Under the pieces are notes generated by a model. It ran no database searches. It worked only from the letters and a program-made list of their open reading frames with translations, and had not been told where the DNA came from. From the NCBI GenBank assembly GCA_017519185.1, contig JAFWSX010000034.1:1-42454 (forward strand): a stretch of 42,454 nt of DNA, in the 5' to 3' direction. Both the position numbers and the translations under genes were made by a program. Below, in pieces: positions 1-7,601 of this stretch (its first letter is position 1; every line of letters begins with the position of its first letter). Source of the DNA: Bacteroidales bacterium. Lineage in GTDB: Bacteria > Bacteroidota > Bacteroidia > Bacteroidales > UBA932.

Positions 1-104
1 CCCCAACGGGTAGGAGCATTGGGATCTTCTGCCTTCTTACCGCAAGATGCCAGGAGCATCAGAGGGCAGAGGACTGCCAGAATGAGGAATCTCTTAGAGC
101 ACAT
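1..104 (-). CDS. Lipoprotein, 5' part only (truncated by window edge)
   Basis: Reading leftward from an ATG at 104, an open frame runs off the window after 34 codons. It begins with a short basic start (MCSKR), a hydrophobic stretch rich in Leu and Val, and a lipobox LASC followed by GKKAEDP, so it should be an exported lipoprotein. The start overlaps the last codons of the upstream vWA-like gene by 11 nt, which suggests translational coupling and a shared operon. Everything after the signal peptide lies outside the window, so function cannot be assigned. The reading rests on the lipobox and the tight overlap; an alternative later start is possible. Confidence 0.6.
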   Translation of the reverse strand, partial: MCSKRFLILAVLCPLMLLASCGKKAEDPNAPTRW

Positions 105-1122
105 GGAACTTCACGGTTTTTTCGGGTTTGTTAATCATCTCCAGCGTGGTAGGGGATTCCAGGATGCGGGTCATTGCATACGGAAGCTTATCCATACCAT
201 CGGCTGGCTCGGAATACAGGAAGACTCTCTCGTTCTCCTCTATGGAAAGCGTTTCAATCATCTCCGTCTTGCTCATCATATACTGAGCCTTCACGGTGAC
301 TGTATAATCGTCCTTCAGTTCAACCACCTGATCAACCTGTACGTAGGAATTCTCATAAGAATAGACGTGGACCTTGTAGCCCGACTCAAGCTTGCCACTG
401 CCACTATGAGCATACTTGATGGTGATTTCTTCACCATAATCCTCACGAACGTTGAAAGCAATGTTCTGCTGAGGAGTAAGCATCAGCAGTGATACATCGG
501 TTCCGCCCAGTTTAGCGACATCGATGGCTTCGAAACGACAAGGATCAATTTTCTCCAACACAGTCTTTCCTTCAACGGCCTGAGACGTGAGCATGATGTA
601 GAAGCCATAGGCATCCTTCTCCTTAGCAATCTGGCACCAGCGACCAAGCAGGGCTTCGTACTCTGCTTGATGCTCGTCCGGAATGCCGTCAGTCATCAGT
701 TTCAGGACATCGACCTTATCTGGAGATAACACTTTGTCCACTACATATTGGAGGGGCTCATATAGACAAGTCATTGTAGTCATCTTGCCACCTAAGTTAT
801 GAAGCGGAATCTTGTAGGCCTTGATTCTTGCAACGAGCGCTGCCTTACCAGCAGCTGTAGCAGGCTGACGCCACTCGTCAAGCGCTTTATGCTGGAAAGG
901 AATCACAACAATCTCGGTGCGGTCGTCGCTGATCTGCTGAATGTCGTCTATGATGGCCTCCTTTACCTGATCCCAGATGTCCGGTGCCCCAGGAGCTTTA
1001 CCTTGCATAGATAGCGTCACGTCCCAGAGATAGGTCTGACGCACATCCTTAACGTTACCACTTTGGGCAAATGCCAATGTGGAGGCGAAGATGACTGTGA
1101 GTGTTAGTAGTGCTCGTTTCAT
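94..1122 (-). CDS. Secreted von Willebrand factor A-like protein
   Basis: This 342-residue protein has a Sec signal peptide (basic MKR, hydrophobic core, probable cleavage after AFA at residue 19). A vWA-like fold follows: the MIDAS-type motif D34-V-T-L-S38 lies on the first predicted strand, and the TDG triplet at 144-146 matches the later metal-site loop. The region after about residue 210 looks beta-rich and has no motif I recognise. The product is expected in the periplasm or outside the cell and may bind a metal-dependent protein partner; no ligand can be inferred. A lipoprotein gene overlaps its 3' end, so the two probably act together. A hairpin-capable sequence (1131-1150) sits just upstream of the ATG. 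Its base composition is more AT-rich than the core genes to the right. Confidence 0.7.
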   Translation of the reverse strand: MKRALLTLTVIFASTLAFAQSGNVKDVRQTYLWDVTLSMQGKAPGAPDIWDQVKEAIIDDIQQISDDRTEIVVIPFQHKALDEWRQPATAAGKAALVARIKAYKIPLHNLGGKMTTMTCLYEPLQYVVDKVLSPDKVDVLKLMTDGIPDEHQAEYEALLGRWCQIAKEKDAYGFYIMLTSQAVEGKTVLEKIDPCRFEAIDVAKLGGTDVSLLMLTPQQNIAFNVREDYGEEITIKYAHSGSGKLESGYKVHVYSYENSYVQVDQVVELKDDYTVTVKAQYMMSKTEMIETLSIEENERVFLYSEPADGMDKLPYAMTRILESPTTLEMINKPEKTVKFHVL

Positions 1123-1350
1123 TATCTATTTAGGTGCGTTTATGCGCCTAGAAACAATTATTGATAATATTATATTCTCAACTGTAGGTTAAAATTATTC
1201 TTCAAAGATGTGCTTTACCAATATTAAAGCCCTTCCCATATAGCAAGATGCTTATAAAGAAAACACCAAGGCAAAAGAAAAATGAGTAACACTTTCATTT
1301 TCTCAATTCACCACTGGCTCATTGATGTAGAATTATGGTAAAAAAGCAGA

Positions 1351-1466
1351 AAGTGTGAGCCAACTTAGTCTTATCCTACCAAGAGGCTCTGGACTGCCGT
1401 GTGTGGAGATAAGTTGAAGTTAATGCTCACACTTGCTATATCGTAGGCGATAGCCTATCATATAGC
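1351..1466. repeat. Nested inverted repeats in intergenic DNA
   Basis: AAGTGTGAGC at 1351-1360 is perfectly inverted at 1425-1434. Inside it CAACTTA (1361-1367) is inverted at 1410-1416. Immediately right, GCTATAT (1435-1441) pairs with ATATAGC (1460-1466), and GTAGGC with GCCTAT inside gives a second imperfect stem. A further ACACTTTC at 1289-1296 can pair alternatively with GAAAGTGT at 1349-1356. This is visible in the sequence; its role is unknown. Confidence 0.55.
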
Positions 1467-1735
1467 CAATGCAAGCGATTAAACATTATCCCACCACACG
1501 AGAATTGTCCAGATTCCTTGGTATGGAATAAAGCTAAACGCTTTCTATGTTAAAATGCAGTCCTTCTTAGGATTGCAAATTCAAATTTACAACTAATTAT
1601 TCAATTATTACATCATTTGTTTTCGACAAATTGATGATTAATCAGTGATAATTCGAATAAACAGGTAAAACCGTTTAAAAATGGATTATTCGGATTCTTT
1701 CAGTTATTATTGCATAGTGATATATGAAATGATTT

Positions 1736-1754
1736 ATACACTTATTTAGTGTAT
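1736..1754. promoter_or_regulatory. Probable HigA operator palindrome
   Basis: ATACACT and AGTGTAT form a perfect 7-bp dyad around a 5-nt TATTT spacer. It lies 17 nt upstream of the -7-like element of higBA, where a -33 contact would fall. Antitoxins of the HigA family bind such dyads and repress their own operon, so autoregulation is a natural inference. Confidence 0.6.
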
Positions 1755-1770
1755 TTTGAGGATTATTTAT

Positions 1771-1778
1771 TATTTTTG
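1771..1778 (+). promoter_or_regulatory. Promoter -7 element of higBA
   Basis: TATTTTTG matches the Bacteroidetes TAnnTTTG element. It ends 15 nt before the higB ATG, so the transcript leader would be very short. No good -33 TTG is visible at the usual distance, where the operator palindrome lies instead. Confidence 0.5.
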
Positions 1779-1793
1779 TGGGGATAACAAAAG

Positions 1794-2108
1794 ATGCTGA
1801 TAGTTTTTAAGCAAGAATATCTGTCTAACCTTTACTACAATCAGACAACAGACAAGAAGCATCGCTTTCAACCAGAAGTTGTCAAGAAGTATGTCAAGGT
1901 TGTGAATATCTTGAAGAATGCGAAAAGCGTAGAGGATTTGTTCCCGTTTGTCTCTCTTAATTATGAGAAGTTGTCCGGAGACAAGGCGGGAATAGAGTCT
2001 GTAAGGGTTAATGATAAGTATCGGTTGGAGTTTGTTACAACACGTTCAGAGGGGGAGATTATTGTTACTATCTGCAATATTTTAGAATTGTCAAATCACT
2101 ATCAATAA
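1794..2108 (+). CDS. higB: HigB-type toxin (RelE superfamily mRNA interferase)
   Basis: This 104-residue protein belongs to the HigB branch of the RelE/ParE superfamily. Such toxins enter the ribosome and cleave translated mRNA when their antitoxin is depleted. The conserved core is easy to see: a basic KKHRFQPEVVKKY segment near residues 21-34, the NYEKLSGDKAG turn around residue 60-70, and the SVRVNDKYRLEF strand pair, ending ILELSNHYQ as in Bacteroides homologues. The length is normal for the family. The toxin precedes the antitoxin, the order typical of higBA, with 6 nt between them. The operon is probably repressed through the palindrome at 1736-1754. Its AT-rich composition and accessory location fit a horizontally exchanged module. 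Confidence 0.88.
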   Translation: MLIVFKQEYLSNLYYNQTTDKKHRFQPEVVKKYVKVVNILKNAKSVEDLFPFVSLNYEKLSGDKAGIESVRVNDKYRLEFVTTRSEGEIIVTICNILELSNHYQ

Positions 2109-2114
2109 GGGACT

Positions 2115-2432
2115 ATGGTACACGAGAATTTTACACCCACCCATCCCGGCGAGGTTATTAAAGACGAGTTGATTGCAAGAGGTATCCCTCAGAAGGAGTT
2201 CGCTCTGCGCATCGGCGTTCCTTATACGATGCTCAATGACATCCTTAATGAGCGGAGACCATTGTCAGCGGCTACCGCCTTGTACATTGAATCTGCATTG
2301 GGAATATCGGCCGATCTTCTTATGGGACTGCAGGCTGATTACAATATGCAGAAAGCCCGCAACGATGCTAAGGTCAAGAGGAAGATGAGCAATGTGAAGC
2401 CATATCCATCACTTGCAATTCAAAGGGCATAA
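2115..2432 (+). CDS. higA: HigA-type antitoxin, XRE helix-turn-helix
   Basis: This 105-residue protein starts with the HigA signature PTHPGEVIKDEL, followed by an XRE helix-turn-helix (roughly residues 18-70: PQKEFALRIGVPYTMLNDIL, then NERRPLSAATAL and the ALGISADLLMGLQ helix). It should neutralise the HigB toxin and repress the operon by binding DNA. It sits 6 nt after higB, so the two are co-translated. The C-terminal tail after QKARND is variable, as in homologues. A bidirectional terminator follows within a few bases of its stop codon and separates it from the convergent GH2 gene. Confidence 0.9.
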   Translation: MVHENFTPTHPGEVIKDELIARGIPQKEFALRIGVPYTMLNDILNERRPLSAATALYIESALGISADLLMGLQADYNMQKARNDAKVKRKMSNVKPYPSLAIQRA

Positions 2433-2434
2433 AC

Positions 2435-2467
2435 AAAGAAAGCCGGCTGATCCAGTCGGCTTTTCTT
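2435..2467. terminator. Bidirectional intrinsic terminator between higA and the GH2 gene
   Basis: AAAGCCGGCTG (2439-2449) pairs with CAGTCGGCTTT (2453-2463) with one G-T wobble and a 3-nt loop. It is flanked by A-rich sequence on the left and a T run on the right, so it can end transcription from both convergent genes. Bases 2435-2452 are identical to the left arm of the terminator at 5700-5731. Confidence 0.85.
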
Positions 2468-2487
2468 GTATATCGTTTCAAGACTCG

Positions 2488-4305
2488 TTAGTCGAGGCTG
2501 CGGCAGAGAGCCTGGTTGGCCTCGCGCACCTTGGCTTCGTCCATCTTGAGGATCTTGCGGTCGTAGGTGAACAGGCCGTTGACCTCGGACTCCACGTCGG
2601 TGGTCTGGGTGTAGATGGCAGCCGAGAATCCTTTCGGGACAAGGTCAAGCATCATCTTGGCGAATTCTACGTAGTTGTTGGTCACTATTTCAGACTGGTC
2701 GAAGCTTACATAGCCCCAGTTGCGGTTGCTGTTCTCGTTCCAAAGATGGCCAGATACGGGATAGCCGATGCCGCCGTATTCTCCTAGGACATTGATGAAG
2801 CCGGGCTCAAAGAACGTCATCTTGGGCTCAGGGTAGTGGTGCTGGTCAATGATGTCACCAGTGCGGAAGTGGTTTCCGCCGCTGGCAGTGTTGACAAGGC
2901 GTGAAGGATCCTGTTTCTTGGTCCACTCGGCCACTTCTACTGACCTTGACTGGCCCCAGGCTTCGTTGTAGGGAACCCATACGACCACTGAAGGGTGGTT
3001 CTTGAGCTGGGCCATTATCTCACCCCACTCGTGATAGTAGTTCTTCATCGACTCTTCGCTGCGAACCTGGGGGTCGCTCTCGAGGAATACCCACTGGCCG
3101 CTCCAGTCGGTGCCGCGACGGTCACCGCTGGGCATATCCTGCCATACCAGCATACCGAGCTTGTCGCAGTAGTAATACCAGCGGTCGGGTTCAACCTTCA
3201 CGTGCTTGCGGATGGTGTTGAAGCCGAGATCCTTTGTGCGCTGGATGTCGAAGAGGAGAGCCTCGTCGGTGGGTGCAGTATAGAGACCGTCAGGCCACCA
3301 GCCCTGGTCGAGGGGACCCATCATAAAGATGTCCTTGTTGTTGAGCTGGGCTCTCAGGATGCCGTTCTCGTCGGCAGCCTTTGATATCTTGCGCATTGCA
3401 GCGTAGCTGTCCACCTTGTCGATGGTCTTGCCGTTCTTGCGCAGTTCAATCTTGAGGTCGTAGAGATACGGATCGTCCGGACTCCAGAGATGCTGGTTCT
3501 CTATGTCAAGGCTGACCACGGGATTTGAAGCAGGGGCAGATGCAGAGGCAACTGTTTTGCCGTCAGCAAGCATCTCGACATAGACTTCTCCTTCAGGAGT
3601 GCTGGGCATTACAGTGATTGCCAGCTTGGAGGCGTCGATGTCGGGCATAATGGCGAGGTCCTTGATGTAGCTGGCGGGAACGGGCTCCAGCCAGATGGTC
3701 TGCCAAATGCCGGAAACCGGAGTGTACCAGATGCCGGAAGGCCTGCGTACCTGCTTGCCGGTGGCCATATATCCGTCATTGGTGTTGTCGATCACTTCGA
3801 CACGGATGGTGTTGCTGCCTCTCTTGGCGGCATCGGTGATGTCGGCCGAGAATGATGCATAGCCGCCGATGTGGCGTGCCACTTCCTTGTCGTTTATGAA
3901 GACGACAGCCTCCTGGTCAATGGCACCTGCGTGCAGCAGAAGATGTCCTTTGAGGTCCTTGCCGCTCAGCTTGAACTCCCTGGTGTAGATGAGCTTCTCA
4001 TTCGGATTGAGAGTCTCGCCGACACCTGAGAGGGCAGATTCGATGGCGAAAGGCACCAGAATCATACCTTCGCTCTTGTCGGTCCTGTAGTTCCACAGGC
4101 CGTTCAGGCTGGTCCATTTCTCACGGGCCATCTGGGGTCTGGGGTACTCGCCGTACACGTCGGACACCTTGAGGTTTTCTCCCCATTCGGTCATAATCTT
4201 GTCTCCTGCGGGCTGCCAATCATACTCAACGGCTTCTTCCTTGCAGGACGTGGCTGAAAAGACGACGCAGCACACAGCTGCGAGTGTCAGAAAGAATTTA
4301 CGCAT
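2488..4305 (-). CDS. Glycoside hydrolase family 2 lipoprotein
   Basis: This 605-residue enzyme has a lipoprotein signal (lipobox SATSC, Cys21) followed by KEEA; acidic residues there are associated with surface export in Bacteroidetes, so an outer-surface location is likely. Domains run in GH2 order: a jelly-roll sugar-binding domain (about 45-210), an Ig-like domain (about 215-310) and a TIM barrel (about 320-600). Catalytic residues are visible: acid/base Glu448 in VPYNEAWGQ and nucleophile Glu509 in NVLGEYGGIG. GH2 members act as beta-galactosidases, beta-glucuronidases or beta-mannosidases; the substrate cannot be told from sequence. No SusC/SusD pair lies nearby, so this is not an obvious polysaccharide utilisation locus. 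It is divergent from rmuC. Confidence 0.88.
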   Translation of the reverse strand: MRKFFLTLAAVCCVVFSATSCKEEAVEYDWQPAGDKIMTEWGENLKVSDVYGEYPRPQMAREKWTSLNGLWNYRTDKSEGMILVPFAIESALSGVGETLNPNEKLIYTREFKLSGKDLKGHLLLHAGAIDQEAVVFINDKEVARHIGGYASFSADITDAAKRGSNTIRVEVIDNTNDGYMATGKQVRRPSGIWYTPVSGIWQTIWLEPVPASYIKDLAIMPDIDASKLAITVMPSTPEGEVYVEMLADGKTVASASAPASNPVVSLDIENQHLWSPDDPYLYDLKIELRKNGKTIDKVDSYAAMRKISKAADENGILRAQLNNKDIFMMGPLDQGWWPDGLYTAPTDEALLFDIQRTKDLGFNTIRKHVKVEPDRWYYYCDKLGMLVWQDMPSGDRRGTDWSGQWVFLESDPQVRSEESMKNYYHEWGEIMAQLKNHPSVVVWVPYNEAWGQSRSVEVAEWTKKQDPSRLVNTASGGNHFRTGDIIDQHHYPEPKMTFFEPGFINVLGEYGGIGYPVSGHLWNENSNRNWGYVSFDQSEIVTNNYVEFAKMMLDLVPKGFSAAIYTQTTDVESEVNGLFTYDRKILKMDEAKVREANQALCRSLD

Positions 4306-4320
4306 AGAATGTTGTAGTTT

Positions 4321-4328
4321 TAGTTTTG
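4321..4328 (+). promoter_or_regulatory. Promoter -7 element of rmuC
   Basis: TAGTTTTG matches TAnnTTTG and lies 39 nt upstream of the rmuC ATG. No convincing TTG is seen at the -33 position. Confidence 0.45.
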
Positions 4329-4331
4329 CGA

Positions 4332-4339
4332 CAAATGTA
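4332..4339 (-). promoter_or_regulatory. Promoter -7 element of the GH2 gene
   Basis: CAAATGTA on the plus strand reads TACATTTG on the minus strand, a match to TAnnTTTG, 26 nt before the GH2 ATG. It lies almost back to back with the rmuC element. Confidence 0.45.
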
Positions 4340-4367
4340 CTAATTTTACTGTTATAAAAAGTTCCCG

Positions 4368-5696
4368 ATGGATATTCTCACCATAGCTGCAATAATCGCC
4401 TTTCTTGCGCTTGCCGCAATCATCTTCCTCATAGTCCGCAACAACTCCCTGAAGCACGAGATGAAGGCTGAAAAGAGTGCATTCGAGGCGACCAAGGCCG
4501 CCCTGGAGAGCAGCCGGGAAAGCCAGATTGCAGCCCTGACCCAGAGCCACGAGGCGCAGATCACAGCTCTCAAGGAAAGCCACGAAAGCATCAGGAAGGC
4601 TCTCGAGCGCCAGATAGAGGAGACAAGGGAATCCTGGGATGAGCAGAAGCGTGTGGTGGAGCAGCAGTTCTCCGCCCTTGCAGGAGAGGTCCTCGACAAG
4701 AAGTCCGAAGCCTTCCAGAAAGTCAACCAGGAGAAGATGGATGCCATCATCAATCCGCTGAACGAGGCTCTGAAGAATATGCAGGAAAGCGTGGAGAAGA
4801 CACGCGACCAGGGCAACCAGAACAAGGCAGCCCTGGAAAAGGCCATCGAGGAGATGATGAAGCAGTCGCAGTCGCTAGGCCAGGAAGCCGGCAGGCTGGC
4901 CAACGCAATGACCACCAAGACCAAGATCCAGGGCAACTGGGGTGAGATGATCCTCAAGGAACTGCTCGACAGCCAGGGCCTCGAGGAGCACAAGCACTAC
5001 GACCTGCAGTATACCCTCCGCGGCAGTGACGGCGCATCCCTGACCAACGAAGACAGCGGCAGGAATATGCGGCCTGACGCCGTCGTATACTATCCTGACG
5101 ACAAGTGCGTCATCATCGACAGCAAGGTGTCCCTGACGGCTTTCATCGACTACTGCAATGCCGAAGACGACGCAAGCCGTAATGATGCCACCAAGAGGCA
5201 TATGCAGAGTGTCAACCAGCACGTCAAGGAGCTTGCCGCAAAGAACTACTCAGGCTATGTCAAGGCACCGTACAAGAGCCTCCCGTATGTCATAATGTTT
5301 ATGCCCAACGAGACGGCCTTCCAGCTTGCGATGACCGAAGAGCCGATGCTGTGGCGAGAAGCCTTCAACAAGGGCGTCTTCATCACTTCGGAGCAGAACC
5401 TGATCGCTGCCTTGCGTATGATCCAGATAGCCTGGACCCAGACCCAGCAGGCTCAGAACCAGGAGAAGATCATCGACACTGCCCGTATGCTGCTCGACCG
5501 CGTGGCAGACTTCAGCAAATATATGGGCGATGTCGGCTCGGCCCTCGAGAAGGCCGACGGGGCTTACAGGCAGGCATACGACAAACTCTCCACTGGCCGC
5601 CAGAGCATCGTCAAGGCGGCGGAGAACCTGGTGGACCTCGGTGCCCGCGCCAGCGCGAAGAAACATCTCCCGAAATCCTCCGGAACAGAAGAGTAA
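4368..5696 (+). CDS. rmuC: RmuC family DNA recombination protein
   Basis: This 442-residue protein has one N-terminal membrane helix (about residues 4-24, rich in Ile, Ala and Leu). A long charged coiled coil (about 28-170, full of Glu, Lys and Gln) follows, then the RmuC nuclease-like domain (about 175-400) with TKIQGNWGEMILKELL, RPDAVVYYPDDKCVIIDSKVS and FMPNETAF-type motifs seen across the family. RmuC limits recombination between inverted repeats and is thought to carry a PD-(D/E)xK-like nuclease fold; the D...D-x-K pattern (VVYYPD, IIDSKV) fits. It is anchored in the inner membrane facing the cytoplasm. It is divergent from the GH2 gene and ends at a perfectly palindromic terminator shared with the next, convergent gene. 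Confidence 0.92.
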   Translation: MDILTIAAIIAFLALAAIIFLIVRNNSLKHEMKAEKSAFEATKAALESSRESQIAALTQSHEAQITALKESHESIRKALERQIEETRESWDEQKRVVEQQFSALAGEVLDKKSEAFQKVNQEKMDAIINPLNEALKNMQESVEKTRDQGNQNKAALEKAIEEMMKQSQSLGQEAGRLANAMTTKTKIQGNWGEMILKELLDSQGLEEHKHYDLQYTLRGSDGASLTNEDSGRNMRPDAVVYYPDDKCVIIDSKVSLTAFIDYCNAEDDASRNDATKRHMQSVNQHVKELAAKNYSGYVKAPYKSLPYVIMFMPNETAFQLAMTEEPMLWREAFNKGVFITSEQNLIAALRMIQIAWTQTQQAQNQEKIIDTARMLLDRVADFSKYMGDVGSALEKADGAYRQAYDKLSTGRQSIVKAAENLVDLGARASAKKHLPKSSGTEE

Positions 5697-5699
5697 TAA

Positions 5700-5731
5700 A
5701 AAGAAAGCCGGCTGATCAGCCGGCTTTCTTT
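5700..5731. terminator. Perfect palindromic bidirectional terminator
   Basis: The whole 32-nt element is self-complementary: an A-rich arm with AAAGCCGGCTGA meets its exact reverse complement at the central TGATCA, ending in CTTTCTTT. It lies between convergent rmuC and the isomerase-like gene. The first 18 nt match 2435-2452 exactly. Confidence 0.88.
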
Positions 5732-5749
5732 GTGTCTATACCACAAGGC

Positions 5750-6592
5750 TTATTTCGTTGCATCCAGCACGCCGCGGAGGTAGCCGATTGATTCTGCTAC
5801 GTCGGGCTGGGGATCGCGGCGGTTCTTCTCATATTCCATTGAGAGAACGCCCTGGTAGCCGATCTGGCGGAACGCCTTGATGATGCCTACGAGGTCCATC
5901 TGGCCGCGGCCGCACTCCCAGGTCTGACCTTCCTTGGTAGGAGCGGTCTCGTCCTTGATGTGAACGTCCATAATCCAGTCCTTGAACTCGATGATGTCGG
6001 CGGCTACGTCGTAGCCAGAGCGGAAGGTGTGTCCGAGGTCCATGCAGCAGCCGATGCCGAGGTTGGGATCACCGACTTTCTCTACGATGGTGCGGATGTC
6101 GGGGAATGCCATTCCGTCCGGACCGTGGGTGTGGATGGCCACCTTGATGCCGGTCTCCTTGACCTTGGCGATGGTGTAGTCGAGAAGCTCATAGTTGGGA
6201 ACGCCGATGAACCATTTGGCGCCATAGCGCTGTGCATAGGCGAAAGCCTGGTCTACCTGCTCTTCGCTGCGCATATAGATGGGGCCGAGGGTGTAGCCTT
6301 CCACGTCATACTGGGCGCAGAGAGCCTTGAAGGCATCCATCTCTTCTTTTGTGGCGTCGAGAGGCAGCCATTTGTCCTTCACTGAGAGATAGTGGACACC
6401 CATATTCTTCAGGAACTGCAGTGTCTGCTCGATGTCATAAAACAGATAAGAGTAGCCGGCAGCGCCGAGCTTGATGTCGTTCGAACCTCTGGTAGCAGGG
6501 TCGAAGGGCACAGATTCAGTTTTCTGTCCGCAGCCTGCAAGAGACAGAGCGGCAACGGCAATAGTCGCCAGGAAAAGGGTTATTTTTTTCAT
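5750..6592 (-). CDS. Lipoprotein, sugar phosphate isomerase/epimerase-like TIM barrel
   Basis: This 280-residue protein carries a lipoprotein signal with lipobox LAGC (Cys20). A TIM barrel of the xylose isomerase-like / AP endonuclease 2 family follows. Metal-site segments are visible: VAIHTHGPDG around residue 155, GIGCCMDLGHTF around 185, the IMDVHIKDETAP stretch near 210 and LSMEYEKNR near 260. Homologues isomerise or epimerise sugars or inositol derivatives; this one should be exported and tethered to the envelope. It is last in a minus-strand run after carB and the CaCA antiporter (31-nt gap). A second exported relative lies at 28565-29797. The substrate is unknown. Confidence 0.8.
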   Translation of the reverse strand: MKKITLFLATIAVAALSLAGCGQKTESVPFDPATRGSNDIKLGAAGYSYLFYDIEQTLQFLKNMGVHYLSVKDKWLPLDATKEEMDAFKALCAQYDVEGYTLGPIYMRSEEQVDQAFAYAQRYGAKWFIGVPNYELLDYTIAKVKETGIKVAIHTHGPDGMAFPDIRTIVEKVGDPNLGIGCCMDLGHTFRSGYDVAADIIEFKDWIMDVHIKDETAPTKEGQTWECGRGQMDLVGIIKAFRQIGYQGVLSMEYEKNRRDPQPDVAESIGYLRGVLDATK

Positions 6593-6623
6593 AAGGTCGG
6601 TTTTTGGTGATATTAATATGTCG

Positions 6624-7589
6624 TTACATTCTTCCGATCGTCACGATGTAGGCAGCGTAAAGCACTATCAGGATGGCTCCGTCGACACGGTCAAGAGTAT
6701 TCTTCTTGAACATAAAGGATGTCATCCAGAGCACGATGACGCTGACCGGAAGCAGCATAAGGCTCACGAAACTCTGCGGATTCACGTTGAGAGGAACAAC
6801 GGTGCCGCTGAGACCGATGATCAGCAGGATGTTGGAGATGTTCGAGCCGAGGATGTTGCCAAGAGCCAGCTGGTTGTTCTTCTTTGCAGCAGCCACGATG
6901 CAGGTGGCGAGTTCGGGGAGGGAAGTGCCGACTGCCATCATCGAGATGGCGATCAGCGAATCGGAAACGCCGAGAGACTTGGCGATGTTTGTTCCTGAAT
7001 CCACGAAAAGGTTGCCTCCGAGCACGAGCATTCCGAGTCCGATGACGATCAGCGCAAGGGACTTGAACAGACTCATAGGCTTCTCCTGAGTCTCCTCCGG
7101 CACTTCGCACGAAGGTCCTGCGGCAGCCTTGTCCTGCTTGAAGTTGAGCCACATATAGCCTGCAAAGCATAGCAGGAGGATTATGGCCTCGGGGCGTATG
7201 ATCCTGTTGGCTTCGCTTTTCCAGATGAAGGTGTCAAGTGCGAACAGGGCGAGCAGCACGGAAACTCCCAGAGTGATGGGGATGTCCCTGCGAAGGTTCT
7301 GCCTGGTGAAGGCAATGGGGGAGATGAGGGCCGTCACTCCCAGGATGAGGAGCGTATTGACCATATTCGAACCCGCGACGTTGCCGATGGCAATGTCGGC
7401 GTTGCCTTTCAGGGCAGCGAAGAAACTTACGGCCAGTTCAGGCATTGACGTCCCGATGCCGACTATGGTCGCTCCGATGACGTATTCAGAAATGCCGCTA
7501 CGTTTGGCAATGGACACAGAACCGTCTACAAGCCAGTCGGCTCCCAGGACAACAAGGGCAATGCCTGCAATGAAGAGAACTATGTCCAT
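6624..7589 (-). CDS. Calcium/sodium antiporter, CaCA family
   Basis: This 321-residue inner-membrane protein has about ten hydrophobic helices in two inverted halves. Both alpha repeats are plain: IVGIGTSMPELAVSF with GNVAGSNMVN in the first half, and MAVGTSLPELATC with GNILGSNISN in the second. The acidic residues of the PEL motifs line the ion site. The family (YrbG/CaxA-like) exchanges Na+ or K+ for Ca2+ across the inner membrane. The length is standard. The gene starts 12 nt after the carB stop and is probably cotranscribed with it, though no functional link is evident. A cytoplasmic loop around residues 150-175 separates the halves. Confidence 0.9.
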   Translation of the reverse strand: MDIVLFIAGIALVVLGADWLVDGSVSIAKRSGISEYVIGATIVGIGTSMPELAVSFFAALKGNADIAIGNVAGSNMVNTLLILGVTALISPIAFTRQNLRRDIPITLGVSVLLALFALDTFIWKSEANRIIRPEAIILLLCFAGYMWLNFKQDKAAAGPSCEVPEETQEKPMSLFKSLALIVIGLGMLVLGGNLFVDSGTNIAKSLGVSDSLIAISMMAVGTSLPELATCIVAAAKKNNQLALGNILGSNISNILLIIGLSGTVVPLNVNPQSFVSLMLLPVSVIVLWMTSFMFKKNTLDRVDGAILIVLYAAYIVTIGRM

Positions 7590-7601
7590 CTGTCTGCTGT
7601 G

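Larger units (their letters stand above)
1123..1793. other. Gene-free AT-rich stretch with inverted repeats
   Basis: No credible coding frame is present in these 671 bases. They contain a 5' UTR hairpin candidate for the vWA gene (1131-1150), a nested inverted repeat AAGTGTGAGC/GCTCACACTT (1351-1360 and 1425-1434) with inner CAACTTA/TAAGTTG arms (1361-1367 and 1410-1416), an adjacent hairpin (1435-1466), and the higBA promoter and operator at the right end. The middle could be a small structured RNA or the remnant of a mobile element. Confidence 0.55.
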
